A stretch of 64,000 nucleotides of DNA. It comes from Thermincola carboxydiphila. Lineage in GTDB: Bacteria > Bacillota > Thermincolia > Thermincolales > UBA2595. The notes under the pieces are model-generated. The model did no database searches. It saw only the letters and a program-made list of their open reading frames with translations, and was not told where the DNA came from. Location of the stretch: NCBI GenBank assembly GCA_016841325.1, contig JAENZJ010000017.1, positions 20,547-84,546 on the forward strand. The letters run 5' to 3'. A program made the translations under genes and the position numbers. This document shows positions 54,100 to 63,736 of this stretch, piece by piece (positions within the stretch are counted from its first letter, which is position 1; the number at the start of each line of letters is the position of its first letter).

Positions 54100-57000
54100 T
54101 TGTTGGCATTATCACCTGAACCAAATAAAGAACGGCTTCCGGCCGTTCTACATTTTTGCAGTTACATAGAAAATTTAAGTATTCCTGAGGAATTAAAACA
54201 GGCATTGCAGAATGCCCGGGTCCTCAGGGTGGAAATAAAAAAATCCGCCAGGGCATGGCAGATTCATCTTCTCCTGGACAGGTTGGTGAAAAAGAGTCAC
54301 TTGGACGTCCTGGCCGGAGAAATGACCGGAGAAATCCCGGAACTTCAGGGGATTGGTTTCTCGGTAAAGTATAATATACCCGGACTGACCCCGCAAGACC
54401 TTCTTGAGGACTACTGGGATGAAATTGTTTATTACCTGGTCTGCAGGCACCCGGTTCTATCAGGGGTGTTGAGACAGGTCTCTAAAAAATATCATGAACA
54501 TACACTTCAGTTGTATGTAAAGAGCCAGGTCGGTGCCGAATTACTGGAGCAGCGCAGGGTCCCGGGTTTGATTTCAGAACTGCTTAAAGAAGAATTTGGC
54601 TTTGAGGTCAGGGTAAGTGTCCATGTCCAGGAAGAGGACCTGGGTGAACAGGCAGAATGGGTCTCCCGTAAGGAGGCCGAATATGTTAAGGAACTGATTA
54701 CCCAAAACCGGGAAGGTTCTCATCCTGTAAAAGAAGAGCGCAGTTGCCCCGGCAATGGGCAGAAACCCGAAAAGACCGGTTTTCGCCGGAAAAGGTCCGG
54801 TGAGCCCGAGCCGGGCGCTTTGGTGGGAAGGGTTATCAAGGATGACCCTGTACCCATGGAACAAATAACAGAGGAAGAAAAAAGCATAGTTGTCAGGGGA
54901 AAGATCACCGGAACAGATATCCGTCCCCTAAAGAGCGGCCGGACTCTGGTGAGCTTTGATGTTACCGATCTCACCGACAGTATCACGGTAAAGTATTTTG
55001 AAGATGAAAAGGATGCCGGCAGGGTGTCCGGAGCCTTGGGGAAGGGAGTCTGGGTCAAGGTCAGGGGCCCGCTTCAACAGGACAAATTTTCCCAGGAGCT
55101 TACCATTATGGCATGGGATATCAACCTTGTTGAACACCAAGCCCGGTCCGATAAGGCGCCGGAAAAGAGAGTAGAATTACACCTGCACACAAAGATGAGC
55201 GCCATGGACGGGCTTACCGGTATCAGCGAAGCGGTAGCCACGGCGGCTGCATGGGGACACTCTGCTATAGCCATAACTGACCACGGGGTTGTCCAGGCTT
55301 ATCCTGATGCTTATGAAGCCGGAAAAAAGCATGGTATCAAGATAATTTACGGTATTGAAGGATACCTGGTGGATGACGTTGAGCCGATTGTGACCAGACC
55401 GCGCCCGGTTAACCTTCAGGAAGAGGAATTTGTGGTCTTTGACCTGGAGACAACGGGTTTTTCTCCAAATGTAAATGAGATTATTGAAATAGGAGCTGTT
55501 AAACTGAAAGGCGGCCGGATTATTGACCGGTTTGCCAGGTTTGTCAGGCCCCGGAATGGTATCCCTGTTGAGGTGCAGCGCCTTACAGGGATCCTGCCGG
55601 AAACTGTTGCCGGCGCCGATGGGCTGGAAGCAGTGCTGCCGGAGTTTATGGAATATATCGGTAATTCTGTCCTGGTGGCCCACAATGCTGGATTTGATAC
55701 CGGTTTTCTGTCGGTTGGTCTGTCACGTCTGGCCAATTCTGCTCTGACCAACCCTGTTCTGGATAACCTGGGCCTGGCCAGGGCCCTGCTTCCCAAGCTA
55801 AAAAAGCATAAACTGAAAACCCTGGCTGCCGAATTTGGGGTGCCCCTTGAGAACCACCACCGTGCGGTTGATGATGCTGAAGCAACAGCAGCTATCTTTC
55901 TCCGGCTTCTGGAACAGCTGAAGCCCAGGGACATTAACCGGCTGGATGAAGTTAACGGGTTGGTTAAAAATATTAATCTCGATAAACTCCGGTCCTACCA
56001 TATCCTGATGCTGGTCAAAAACGAAACCGGACTGCGCAACCTTTACGAGCTTGTCACCCTTTCCCATACCAAATACTACTACCGGCATCCACGAATACCC
56101 CGCAGTGAGCTGGTCAGGAGAAGGGAAGGGCTATTGCTTGGTTCTGCCTGTGAGGCCGGGGAACTGATCACCGCTTATCTTGACGGGGCTGACAGGGGAA
56201 GGCTTGAAGACATAGCCTCATTTTATGATTTCCTGGAGATACAGCCTACAGGAAATAATGAATTTCTGATTCGTCAGGCACGTGTCAATGGAATTGAAAA
56301 CCTGCAGAACATGAACAGGAAGATTATTGATATTGGCTTAAGTCTTAACAGGCCGGTTGTGGCCACCTGTGATGTTCATTTTCTTGAACCTGCGGACAGC
56401 GTGTACCGGAGGGTGCTGATGGCAGGCCAGGGCTTTGAGGACGCCGATAACCAGGCACCGCTGTATTTCCGGACCACTGATGAGATGCTGGAGGAGTTTT
56501 CATATTTGGACCCTGAGACAGCCAGGGAAGTTGTGATCACAAATCCCCGAATGATTGCAGACCTGATTGAAGTAATTAAACCGATGCCTGATAACTTTTT
56601 CCCGCCCAAAATCGATGGGGCTGAGGAACAGATAAGAGAGATGACCTGGGACAGGGCGATAACAATTTACGGGGACCCCCTTCCTGAAATAGTACAGAAG
56701 CGTGTAGAGAAAGAACTTAACTCCATTATAAATAACGGCTTTGCAGTGTTATACCTGATTGCCCACAAACTGGTCAAAAAGTCCAATGCCGACGGTTATC
56801 TGGTAGGTTCCCGGGGCTCTGTCGGGTCGTCATTTGTGGCCACAATGACCGGGATTACCGAGGTCAATCCCCTTGCGCCACATTATGTCTGTCCTGCCTG
56901 CAGGAAAAGTGAGTTTATTACAGACGGTTCCTATGGCACCGGGGCCGACCTTCCGGACAAAAATTGTCCCGATTGCGGGACAAAGTACAAAAAAGACGGA

Positions 57001-58470
57001 TTTGATATTCCTTTTGAGGTATTCCTTGGTTTTGAGGGAGATAAGGTGCCCGATATAGACCTCAATTTTTCAGGTGAATACCAGCCGGTTGCTTTTAAAT
57101 ACACTGAAGAACTCTTTGGTGAGGGACATGCCTTCCGTGCCGGTACCATTGGCACTATTGCGGAGAAGACCGCATATGGCTTCATCAGGAAGTACCTTGA
57201 GGAACGGGGCCTGACCAAAAGAAAAGCTGAGACAGACCGGCTTGTTTCCGGTTGTACCGGGGTAAAGAGAACTACGGGACAACATCCGGGAGGGATCATG
57301 GTTATTCCCAGGGATATGGATGTCCATGATTTTACTCCCCTGCAGTACCCTGCAGATGATAAAAAATCCGGTGTGCTGACAACACACTTCGACTATCATT
57401 CCATTTCAGGACGGATAGTCAAGCTGGATATCCTGGGCCATGATGATCCCACAGTGATCAAGATGCTGGAGGACCTTACCGGGATAGATGCCAAGACCAT
57501 TCCTTTGGATGAGCCCGAAACCATGAAGTTATTTTCCGGTGTGGAAGTCCTGGGGGTTACCCCTGAGCAGATAGGTTCCAATGTGGGGAGTTTTGCCATC
57601 CCTGAGTTTGGGACTAAGTTTGTCCGGCAGATGCTGGAGGACACTAAGCCAAATACATTTGCCGAACTGGTGAGGATTTCAGGGTTCTCCCACGGGACAG
57701 ATGTATGGCTCAACAATGCCCAGGACCTGATCAGGGAAGGTACCTGCAAACTGTCTGAGGCGATTTCCGCCCGGGATGATATCATGATTTACCTTATTCA
57801 CCGCGGGCTGGAACCCCGGAGGGCTTTTAAAATAATGGAAGCCGTGAGGAAAGGCAAGGGTGTCAAGCCTGAAGATGAACAGTATATGAGAGAATTTAAC
57901 GTCCCTGCCTGGTACATCGAATCCTGTAAAAAAATTAAGTACATGTTTCCCAAAGCCCATGCCGTTGCCTATGTAATGATGGCCTACCGGATCGCATATT
58001 TTAAGGTGCATTATCCGGAAGCCTTTTATGCAACATATTTCACTGTCAGGGCAGATGAATTTGATGCTGATATTGTGGTCCAGGGCTCGTTTGGTATCAG
58101 GCAGAAAATTCATGAGATAGAAAGCAGGGGTAATGACGCCAGCGCCAAGGATAAAAACCTGCTGACAATACTTGAAGTTGCCCTGGAGATGTACGAACGC
58201 GGCATTAAAATGCTGCGGGTCAGTCTCGAGAAATCTCAGGCAGTTAAGTTTTTGATTACAGATGAAGGGATCCTGCCGCCTTTTGCAGCTCTGCAGGGTC
58301 TGGGGGAAACAGCTGCCCGGAACATCGTTAAAGCGCGCAGTGAAAAATCATTTACATCTGTGGAAGACCTTAGGTTCAGGGCCAGGCTTAGTAAAACGGT
58401 AATAGAAATAATGCATAACCACGGCTGCCTTAACGGACTGCCGGAAACTGACCAGATGGCCCTTTTCTAA
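54100..58470 (+). CDS. polC: DNA polymerase III, PolC-type alpha subunit
   Basis: Replicative polymerase of low-GC Gram-positives with built-in proofreading. At 1456 residues it has full length. Domains in order are an N-terminal DnaE-tau-like region, an OB fold (about 265-345), and a PHP domain split around the exonuclease (VELHLHTKMSAMDGL near 358). A DEDD exonuclease follows (FDLETTGFS near 447; HHRAVDDAEATA). Next come the polymerase core with a CPAC...CPDC zinc motif (about 930-965) and catalytic VPDIDLNFSG (near 984), and C-terminal helix-hairpin-helix motifs. TTG start at 54100 or 54103 behind GGAGGGAG. Confidence 0.98.
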   Translation: MLALSPEPNKERLPAVLHFCSYIENLSIPEELKQALQNARVLRVEIKKSARAWQIHLLLDRLVKKSHLDVLAGEMTGEIPELQGIGFSVKYNIPGLTPQDLLEDYWDEIVYYLVCRHPVLSGVLRQVSKKYHEHTLQLYVKSQVGAELLEQRRVPGLISELLKEEFGFEVRVSVHVQEEDLGEQAEWVSRKEAEYVKELITQNREGSHPVKEERSCPGNGQKPEKTGFRRKRSGEPEPGALVGRVIKDDPVPMEQITEEEKSIVVRGKITGTDIRPLKSGRTLVSFDVTDLTDSITVKYFEDEKDAGRVSGALGKGVWVKVRGPLQQDKFSQELTIMAWDINLVEHQARSDKAPEKRVELHLHTKMSAMDGLTGISEAVATAAAWGHSAIAITDHGVVQAYPDAYEAGKKHGIKIIYGIEGYLVDDVEPIVTRPRPVNLQEEEFVVFDLETTGFSPNVNEIIEIGAVKLKGGRIIDRFARFVRPRNGIPVEVQRLTGILPETVAGADGLEAVLPEFMEYIGNSVLVAHNAGFDTGFLSVGLSRLANSALTNPVLDNLGLARALLPKLKKHKLKTLAAEFGVPLENHHRAVDDAEATAAIFLRLLEQLKPRDINRLDEVNGLVKNINLDKLRSYHILMLVKNETGLRNLYELVTLSHTKYYYRHPRIPRSELVRRREGLLLGSACEAGELITAYLDGADRGRLEDIASFYDFLEIQPTGNNEFLIRQARVNGIENLQNMNRKIIDIGLSLNRPVVATCDVHFLEPADSVYRRVLMAGQGFEDADNQAPLYFRTTDEMLEEFSYLDPETAREVVITNPRMIADLIEVIKPMPDNFFPPKIDGAEEQIREMTWDRAITIYGDPLPEIVQKRVEKELNSIINNGFAVLYLIAHKLVKKSNADGYLVGSRGSVGSSFVATMTGITEVNPLAPHYVCPACRKSEFITDGSYGTGADLPDKNCPDCGTKYKKDGFDIPFEVFLGFEGDKVPDIDLNFSGEYQPVAFKYTEELFGEGHAFRAGTIGTIAEKTAYGFIRKYLEERGLTKRKAETDRLVSGCTGVKRTTGQHPGGIMVIPRDMDVHDFTPLQYPADDKKSGVLTTHFDYHSISGRIVKLDILGHDDPTVIKMLEDLTGIDAKTIPLDEPETMKLFSGVEVLGVTPEQIGSNVGSFAIPEFGTKFVRQMLEDTKPNTFAELVRISGFSHGTDVWLNNAQDLIREGTCKLSEAISARDDIMIYLIHRGLEPRRAFKIMEAVRKGKGVKPEDEQYMREFNVPAWYIESCKKIKYMFPKAHAVAYVMMAYRIAYFKVHYPEAFYATYFTVRADEFDADIVVQGSFGIRQKIHEIESRGNDASAKDKNLLTILEVALEMYERGIKMLRVSLEKSQAVKFLITDEGILPPFAALQGLGETAARNIVKARSEKSFTSVEDLRFRARLSKTVIEIMHNHGCLNGLPETDQMALF

Positions 58471-58475
58471 GACTG

Positions 58476-58513
58476 GTGCTGCTAAAAAATATGGTGATGG
58501 TTTTCGGCAGCAC
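58476..58513 (+). other. Hairpin after polC
   Basis: GTGCTGC (58476-58482) and GCAGCAC (58507-58513) form a perfect 7-bp stem with a 24-base loop, just after the polC stop. No U tract follows, so it is at most a weak terminator or a 3' processing structure. Confidence 0.35.
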
Positions 58514-58534
58514 TCCGGGTTGGAGGTTATCAAA

Positions 58535-59335
58535 GTGAATGATGAACAAAAAACAAGAGAAGAGCTTATTGAGGAACTTTTATTCCTGCGCGGGCTTGTA
58601 GAACGATCTCAGAGGGAACTGCAGCTGGCCAATGCCATTCAGTCCAGCCTATTTCCTGTCAGGCTGCCTCAGGTCAGGGGGGCTACCCTGGCGGCTACGG
58701 CAGTATCTGCAAATGAGGTGGGAGGCGATTATTGTGACCTCCTTGTTAATAAAAATAATAAGCTGGCAATTGCTATCGGGGATGTGATGGGCAAGGGGGT
58801 CCCGGCAGCGCTCCTTGTGGCCATGACTTATGCCTTTGTGAGGAACTATGCCTTTGATCTTGACTCCCCGGCCCAACTTACCAATATTTTAAACCGCAGC
58901 CTTTTTCCCCAGCTGGATTTTGCCAAACAGTTCATGACATTCTTTTACTGTATTTATGACCCTGAGGACAGGGGGCTTATTTATACAAATGCTGGACATA
59001 ACCCTCCCATGGTGTACCGGGCCGCCACAGGTGAATGTGAACTTCTGCCGGTCAGGGATTTCTTTATCGGAGGCCGGTTGGATGCAGGGTACAGGGAAGG
59101 AACAACTGCTTTATATCCTGGAGATATTGTATTATTCTATACCGACGGAATCAAGGAAGGGAAGAACAAGGATAAAGAACAGTTCGGCATGAACAGAATA
59201 AAAGGCCTGTTAAAGGAATTCCATGTTTATGACCCTGCCAGTATCCAGGAGATTATTTCATACAGTTTTCTGGAATTCCTGGAGGGGGAACCTCCCGGTG
59301 ATGATGTAACCATGATTATCATCAAGATTAAATGA
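58535..59335 (+). CDS. PP2C-type (SpoIIE/RsbU-like) serine phosphatase
   Basis: A 266-residue phosphatase with an N-terminal coiled coil (about 5-38) and a PPM/SpoIIE catalytic domain. Metal-binding motifs are complete: NEVGGDYCDLL (61-70), GDVMGKGVPAALL (82-94), and a terminal GDDVTMIIIKIK. GTG 58535 is preferred since the upstream TTG overlaps the site TTGGAGGT. Such enzymes dephosphorylate STAS anti-anti-sigma proteins, one of which is encoded two genes on. No sensory or membrane domain, so input must come through the coiled coil or protein level. Confidence 0.9.
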   Translation: MNDEQKTREELIEELLFLRGLVERSQRELQLANAIQSSLFPVRLPQVRGATLAATAVSANEVGGDYCDLLVNKNNKLAIAIGDVMGKGVPAALLVAMTYAFVRNYAFDLDSPAQLTNILNRSLFPQLDFAKQFMTFFYCIYDPEDRGLIYTNAGHNPPMVYRAATGECELLPVRDFFIGGRLDAGYREGTTALYPGDIVLFYTDGIKEGKNKDKEQFGMNRIKGLLKEFHVYDPASIQEIISYSFLEFLEGEPPGDDVTMIIIKIK

Positions 59336-59396
59336 AAAATACGGTGCAGCAGGAAAATCTATTGTTTTATAGAAAACTTTTAATGAAGGTGGTTGC

Positions 59397-60290
59397 ATGA
59401 GCACAGATGCCGGCAATATCGAAAAGATAAGGTCCTATCTCAACAAGTCATGGATTCTGGGCACACTCCGGATGAGTTATGTCTGCATATGGGAAAACAA
59501 TGAAATCAGGAACATCGGTACAGAGGCTGTACCGGACCGGATATTAAAATATCTTCATGACTGCATGGAAAGCGGCCTTGAAGTGGATTCTTATCATAAA
59601 GAATTTATAGTGGATGCAGATACCGCCAGTGTATTTGATATATACTTTATCCGCATTAACGGCAGTTCCTGCCTGATCACCGTTTTTGACCTGACAGAGG
59701 TTTTAAAAGCCGAAAAAGTTCGGGAGGAACGTGAGACCCAAATATACAGAGATGTTATTCAGGCAGTTACTCAGGGCAGGCTTTTACTGACCGGTTATGA
59801 TGAGATACAGCAATATCTTGATGAAGATAACTTTTACGGTGGGATGAAAATATCAGAACCCAGTGATATTGCAACATTACGTTATATAGTAAGAAAGGCA
59901 CTTGATGGACTGCCAATGTCCAAATTACGCAAGGACAGGATGGTTCTCTGTGTGTCCGAGGCTGCCACTAATGTAATTAAACATGTGGGAGAAGGAGAAG
60001 TCAGGATATATTTGGGGGAAAACGGTATCAGAACGGTTATCAGTGATGACGGGCCCGGAATAGATATTTCCCGGCTTCCGCAGGTGGCCCTGATGAAGGG
60101 ATTTTCAACAGAGATTTCCCTGGGTTGTGGGTTTAATATAATGCTTGGCTTTCTTGATCACTTAATCATGTCAACAAGTAAAGGCACAACCCTGGTTATG
60201 GAAATGAACTGCTCTGCAGACGAGGACACCGGGTATCAGAAATGCCTGGAACCTGAAAACAGGAGGTTTGCCGGAGTACAGTTCGGATAA
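59397..60290 (+). CDS. Anti-sigma/RsbT-like serine kinase with N-terminal sensor-like domain
   Basis: A 297-residue protein. The C-terminal half (about 160-285) is a GHKL ATPase of the anti-sigma-factor type: N box E188-x-x-x-N192 (VSEAATNVIKHVG), G1 DDGPGID (217-223) and G2 SLGCGFNIMLGFLDHLIM. The N-terminal half (about 15-105) resembles a PAS-like fold by its alternating pattern (IYFIRINGSSCLITVFDLTE), with a linker helix after it. It likely phosphorylates the STAS protein encoded next. Whether it also binds a sigma factor cannot be told. Confidence 0.82.
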   Translation: MSTDAGNIEKIRSYLNKSWILGTLRMSYVCIWENNEIRNIGTEAVPDRILKYLHDCMESGLEVDSYHKEFIVDADTASVFDIYFIRINGSSCLITVFDLTEVLKAEKVREERETQIYRDVIQAVTQGRLLLTGYDEIQQYLDEDNFYGGMKISEPSDIATLRYIVRKALDGLPMSKLRKDRMVLCVSEAATNVIKHVGEGEVRIYLGENGIRTVISDDGPGIDISRLPQVALMKGFSTEISLGCGFNIMLGFLDHLIMSTSKGTTLVMEMNCSADEDTGYQKCLEPENRRFAGVQFG

Positions 60291-60319
60291 TACATATAAA
60301 AACTACGGGGGGTTGGGAC

Positions 60320-60640
60320 ATGTTAGAAGTAAAGACATCAAAGAAAAACGGACAAACCGTCATTGACCTGATCGGGGAGATGGATATTGCCACTGTGGAT
60401 AAATTCAAAATGGCTGTCGAGGAAGCTCGTGACGGGGCACCAGGTATGGTGTTTAACATGGCTGAACTGACTTTTGTCGATTCTACCGGTGTTGGCGGCT
60501 TGTTGAATGTTATCAAAAGCTTGAAATATGATGATATAGATGTAAGGGTAATTAATGTTTCAGATGAAGTGTATGAGGTTTTTGACCTTCTTGGCCTTCC
60601 CATACTCCTGGGGAAAGAGATTTTTCAAAGGGCCGAGTAA
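60320..60640 (+). CDS. STAS-domain anti-anti-sigma factor
   Basis: A 106-residue single STAS domain of the RsbV/SpoIIAA class. The phosphorylatable serine S55 sits in the conserved TFVDSTGVGGLLNVIK, and the first strand LIGEMDIATVDKFK is typical. In partner switching, its phosphorylation by the upstream kinase and dephosphorylation by the PP2C protein would control release of a target. No sigma-factor gene is adjacent, unlike sigB or sigF operons. Confidence 0.92.
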   Translation: MLEVKTSKKNGQTVIDLIGEMDIATVDKFKMAVEEARDGAPGMVFNMAELTFVDSTGVGGLLNVIKSLKYDDIDVRVINVSDEVYEVFDLLGLPILLGKEIFQRAE

Positions 60641-60656
60641 TCGGCAGATTCTTTGC

Positions 60657-60685
60657 TTGCCAATAGTTTTCAGGTATGGTATACT
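60657..60685 (+). promoter_or_regulatory. Sigma-A promoter of the rimP-nusA-infB operon
   Basis: TTGCCA (60657-60662), a 17-base spacer, and TATACT (60680-60685) make a good promoter. It drives a leader of about 185 bases before rimP. The remaining leader holds one strong hairpin (see next entry) and otherwise shows no recognisable element. Confidence 0.75.
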
Positions 60686-60732
60686 ATTCATGCATGATTT
60701 AGGCAATTTATTAACCCAAAGTTATTCTGAGG

Positions 60733-60753
60733 GAGTGGGGCAACCCACTCTTT
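60733..60753 (+). terminator. Attenuator-like hairpin in the rimP leader
   Basis: GAGTGGG (60733-60739), loop GCAA, CCCACTC (60744-60750) form a perfect 7-bp stem capped by a GNRA tetraloop and followed by TTTC. It could terminate or pause a fraction of transcripts ahead of rimP-nusA. Since NusA itself influences hairpin-dependent pausing and termination, feedback is conceivable but unproven. Confidence 0.5.
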
Positions 60754-60875
60754 CAATATTCCGGGCATATACTTTGAAGTAAAATGTTGAGTATAACCCT
60801 ATTATTTAGTTGGTACAATACTAAATACACAATGGCCCAAGTACAGATAAATTCCTGCAAAAGGAGTGAAGCCCT

Positions 60876-61343
60876 GTGGCTAGACATCGAGTTGAAGATA
60901 TTGTCACGGAATTATCCGCACCAATTACAGAATCTCTTGGTCTTGAACTTGTGGATATTGAATATGTGAAGGAAGGAGCTACCTGGTTTCTCAGGATTTA
61001 TATAGATAAACCGGAAGGGATAACCCACGATGACTGTCAGGCGGTTTCCATACGCCTGGGGGAACTGCTCGACCAAAAGGATCCCATACCCCAGTCTTAT
61101 GTGTTGGAGGTCTCGTCTCCCGGTATTGAAAGGCCTTTAAAAAAACCGGCTGACTTTGTTAGATTCAGGGGACATATGGTTCGTGCCACAACCTTTGCTC
61201 CGGTAAACGGTCAGAAGGAATTTGTCGGTTTACTGGAGGGTCTTGAGGATGGTAATATCCTCATAAGTGTTGATGACAGACAGGTAACGCTGCCCGGGGA
61301 ATCAGTGGCTAAGGTTAGGCTTGAGCCGGCTTTTAAAATATAG
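60876..61343 (+). CDS. rimP: Ribosome maturation factor RimP
   Basis: Needed for 30S subunit maturation. The 155-residue protein has the two RimP domains. The N-terminal part contains SLGLELVDIEYVKEGATWFL, YIDKPEGITHDDCQAVSIRL and VLEVSSPGIERPLKK. The C-terminal SH3-like domain (about 90-155) includes FVGLLEGLEDGNILI. GTG start at 60876 behind AAAGGAGTGAAG. The following nusA, rnpM, L7Ae-like and infB genes are the universal partners. Confidence 0.96.
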   Translation: MARHRVEDIVTELSAPITESLGLELVDIEYVKEGATWFLRIYIDKPEGITHDDCQAVSIRLGELLDQKDPIPQSYVLEVSSPGIERPLKKPADFVRFRGHMVRATTFAPVNGQKEFVGLLEGLEDGNILISVDDRQVTLPGESVAKVRLEPAFKI

Positions 61344-61407
61344 TTTTTTTCGGTAATGGCAGGCAGACTGCTGACAATTGAAAATTGAGGGGGTTTGGTT
61401 TAAAAAA

Positions 61408-63069
61408 ATGAATACTGAGTTTATTGAGGCCTTAGCGGAACTCGAAAGAGAAAAGGGTATCAGTATGGATGTGCTTCTGGAGGCTCTTGAAGCAGCCTTG
61501 ATTTCGGCGTATAAACGGAACTTTGGTTCCCTGCAGAATGTCTCTGTGGATATAAACAGAGAGACCGGGGCAATTAAGGTATATGCCCGGAAAACGGTTG
61601 TCGAGGAAATTGAGGATGACAGAACTGAGATATCTCTTGAGGAGGCAAGAAAAAAGGATCCCAGGTATGAACTGAATGATATCGTTGAAGTTGAGGTTAC
61701 CCCAAGGGATTTCGGCCGTATTGCTGCACAGACTGCTAAACAGGTCGTTGTGCAGAGAATCCGGGAAGCTGAAAGGGGAATTATTTTTGAGGAATTCTCC
61801 AGCAGGGAAGGGGATATCGTCACCGGTATCGTACAGCGTCAGGATCAGAAGAATGTCTATATTGACCTTGGAAAAACGGAAGCTACCCTGGGCCCGTCAG
61901 AGCAGATCCCGGGAGAAGAATACAGGTATGGTGACCGGATCAAGACTTATATTGTTGAAGTCAAAAAGACAACCAAAGGGCCCCAGATCATGGTTTCCAG
62001 GACTCACCCGGGTCTGTTGAAAAGATTGTTTGAGCTCGAGGTGCCGGAGATACATGATGGTATAGTTGAACTTAAATCTGTGGCCAGGGAAGCCGGTGCC
62101 CGTTCCAAAATAGCAGTTTATTCCAGAGATGAAAACGTTGATCCTGTGGGAGCCTGCGTCGGCCCCAAGGGAATGAGGGTTCAGACAATTGTCAGTGAAC
62201 TCAAAGGTGAGAAGATTGACATAGTAAAATGGAATCAGGATCCTTCCAAGTACGTTGCTAATTCCCTTAGCCCTGCCAAAGTGGTTGATGTGCGAATTTT
62301 TGAGGAAGACAAGGTTGCCAGGGTGGTTGTGCCGGACTACCAGCTGTCCCTGGCTATAGGAAAAGAGGGCCAGAATGCCAGGCTGGCCGCCAAACTCACA
62401 GGTTGGAAAATAGATATCAAGAGTGAATCTCAGGCAGAAGAACTAATGGAGTCTGAGGATTATATTGAGGATCAGGATGCCGATTACATAGAAGAGGAAT
62501 GGGCCGAAGGTGATTATCCCGAAGCCGGCGAAGATTACGATTATGAAGACTGGGATGAGTCCGGAGAGTATCCCGCGGAATACGAAGAAGAGTACGATGA
62601 AGATTATGAAGAATACGATGACGAATATAACGAAGAGTATGATGAAGAATACGATGGAGAATATGACGAAGAATACAGCGAAGATTACGATGAGGAGTAT
62701 ACCGGCGAAAATGACAGTCCACAGGAAAACAATGATAATGAAGAGGGCGATGACGGGGATTCAGATGTAGCAGCAGATGGCTGGGAAGACGATGGTGAAG
62801 GCAGTGACGAAGGAACTGGTTTTGAAGAAGCACCGGAAACTGACGGAGACGATATAGCGGCCGATACCGGGGAGTATGAACCTGGCCCTGAAGTTGATAT
62901 AACTGGGGCAGTACCGGAATCGGAAATTAAAGAAAGTGAATTGATTGAGGATAAAAAGAAGAAGAAAGCCAAGAAGAAGACCAAACAGCAGCAACCTAGG
63001 GGTAAGAGGAAAAAGCTGTCTCTGGAAGAATTGAGTGAATACCTGGACGAATTGGAAGACGAGAGCTGA
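61408..63069 (+). CDS. nusA: Transcription factor NusA with long acidic/tyrosine-rich C-terminal extension
   Basis: Binds RNA polymerase and modulates pausing, termination and antitermination. ATG 61408 ([20 protein letters not shown]) follows GAGGGGGT. Residues 1-345 are standard: N-terminal RNAP-binding domain, S1 domain (about 135-200), and two KH domains ([35 protein letters not shown]). After about 350, a roughly 200-residue tail follows. First comes a Glu/Asp/Tyr-rich repeat (about 350-435), then acidic Asp/Glu/Gly sequence, then a lysine-rich stretch ([10 protein letters not shown]) and a short [16 protein letters not shown] end. Firmicute NusA proteins usually lack this tail. Confidence 0.95.
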   Translation: MNTEFIEALAELEREKGISMDVLLEALEAALISAYKRNFGSLQNVSVDINRETGAIKVYARKTVVEEIEDDRTEISLEEARKKDPRYELNDIVEVEVTPRDFGRIAAQTAKQVVVQRIREAERGIIFEEFSSREGDIVTGIVQRQDQKNVYIDLGKTEATLGPSEQIPGEEYRYGDRIKTYIVEVKKTTKGPQIMVSRTHPGLLKRLFELEVPEIHDGIVELKSVAREAGARSKIAVYSRDENVDPVGACVGPKGMRVQTIVSELKGEKIDIVKWNQDPSKYVANSLSPAKVVDVRIFEEDKVARVVVPDYQLSLAIGKEGQNARLAAKLTGWKIDIKSESQAEELMESEDYIEDQDADYIEEEWAEGDYPEAGEDYDYEDWDESGEYPAEYEEEYDEDYEEYDDEYNEEYDEEYDGEYDEEYSEDYDEEYTGENDSPQENNDNEEGDDGDSDVAADGWEDDGEGSDEGTGFEEAPETDGDDIAADTGEYEPGPEVDITGAVPESEIKESELIEDKKKKKAKKKTKQQQPRGKRKKLSLEELSEYLDELEDES

Positions 63070-63118
63070 TATCCCCGTTATTCCGGGAATATTTAGCGGT
63101 TGGCTATCGGGAGGGTGC

Positions 63119-63394
63119 ATGGTGAAGAAAAAAAAGATTCCCATGAGAATGTGCCTGGGCTGCCAGGAAATGAAACCCAAAAAGGAGTTGATCAGAGTCG
63201 TCAGGACTCCTGATAACCTTATAGAAATAGATACCGGAGGTAAGCGTTCCGGGAGGGGGGCTTATGTTTGCCCGACAGAAGAGTGCCTTCTGAAAGCAGT
63301 CAAGGGTAAACGGCTGGAAAAGGCCTTTGGTCAGGTTGTCCCGCCGGAAGTAATCGAAACATTAAAAGAGCGGTTGGTGAACTCCGGTGCGTAA
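63119..63394 (+). CDS. rnpM: RNase P modulator RnpM (YlxR)
   Basis: A 91-residue member of the YlxR/DUF448 family, an RNA-binding protein shown in Bacillus to interact with RNase P. Motifs RMCLGCQEMKPKKELIRVVR and GGKRSGRGAYVCPTEECL are diagnostic. ATG 63119 behind GGGAGGG is chosen; an earlier in-frame ATG starts inside nusA. The stop codon overlaps the following GTG. Confidence 0.93.
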   Translation: MVKKKKIPMRMCLGCQEMKPKKELIRVVRTPDNLIEIDTGGKRSGRGAYVCPTEECLLKAVKGKRLEKAFGQVVPPEVIETLKERLVNSGA

Positions 63395-63692
63395 GGGATA
63401 TGACCTGCTTGGGCTGGCCCAGCGTGCCGGCAAGGTACAGTCAGGTGAAGCGGCTGCTGAGACTGTGATTAAAAAAAATAAAGCCAAATTGGTGATTGTG
63501 GCTAAGGATGCATCGGAGAATACAAAACGAAACTTTACTACCATGGCGTATTCTCGTAGGGCGAGACTAATTGAGGCCGGTGAGAAATTGCTCCTGGGTA
63601 CAGCTTTGGGCAGGTCCCCCAGGTCAGTGGTGGTTATTACCGATGATAATTTTGCCAACAGATTACACCAACTCTTCGGAGAAGAAGAGTAG
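63387..63692 (+). CDS. L7Ae-family ribosomal protein (YlxQ-like)
   Basis: A 101-residue RNA-binding protein of the L7Ae/L30e fold. It starts with GTG inside the end of rnp[21 protein letters not shown], then [20 protein letters not shown] and a conserved [20 protein letters not shown]. Bacillus YlxQ, in the same place, is not essential; kink-turn RNA binding is the family role. Confidence 0.93.
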   Translation: MRKGYDLLGLAQRAGKVQSGEAAAETVIKKNKAKLVIVAKDASENTKRNFTTMAYSRRARLIEAGEKLLLGTALGRSPRSVVVITDDNFANRLHQLFGEEE

Positions 63693-63736
63693 GATTTCTA
63701 ACCCGGTTAGAAATTCAAAATAACGGGGGTGAAAGG

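Noticed and set aside
60784..60969. 61-codon open frame overlapping the start of rimP
   Set aside because: Different frame from rimP, no family match, lies in the leader; rimP is unambiguous.
62500..62770. CRISPR-like or satellite array in the nusA 3' half
   Set aside because: Repeats are degenerate codon-level repeats of an in-frame Glu/Asp/Tyr coding sequence without spacers; a protein low-complexity region, not CRISPR.
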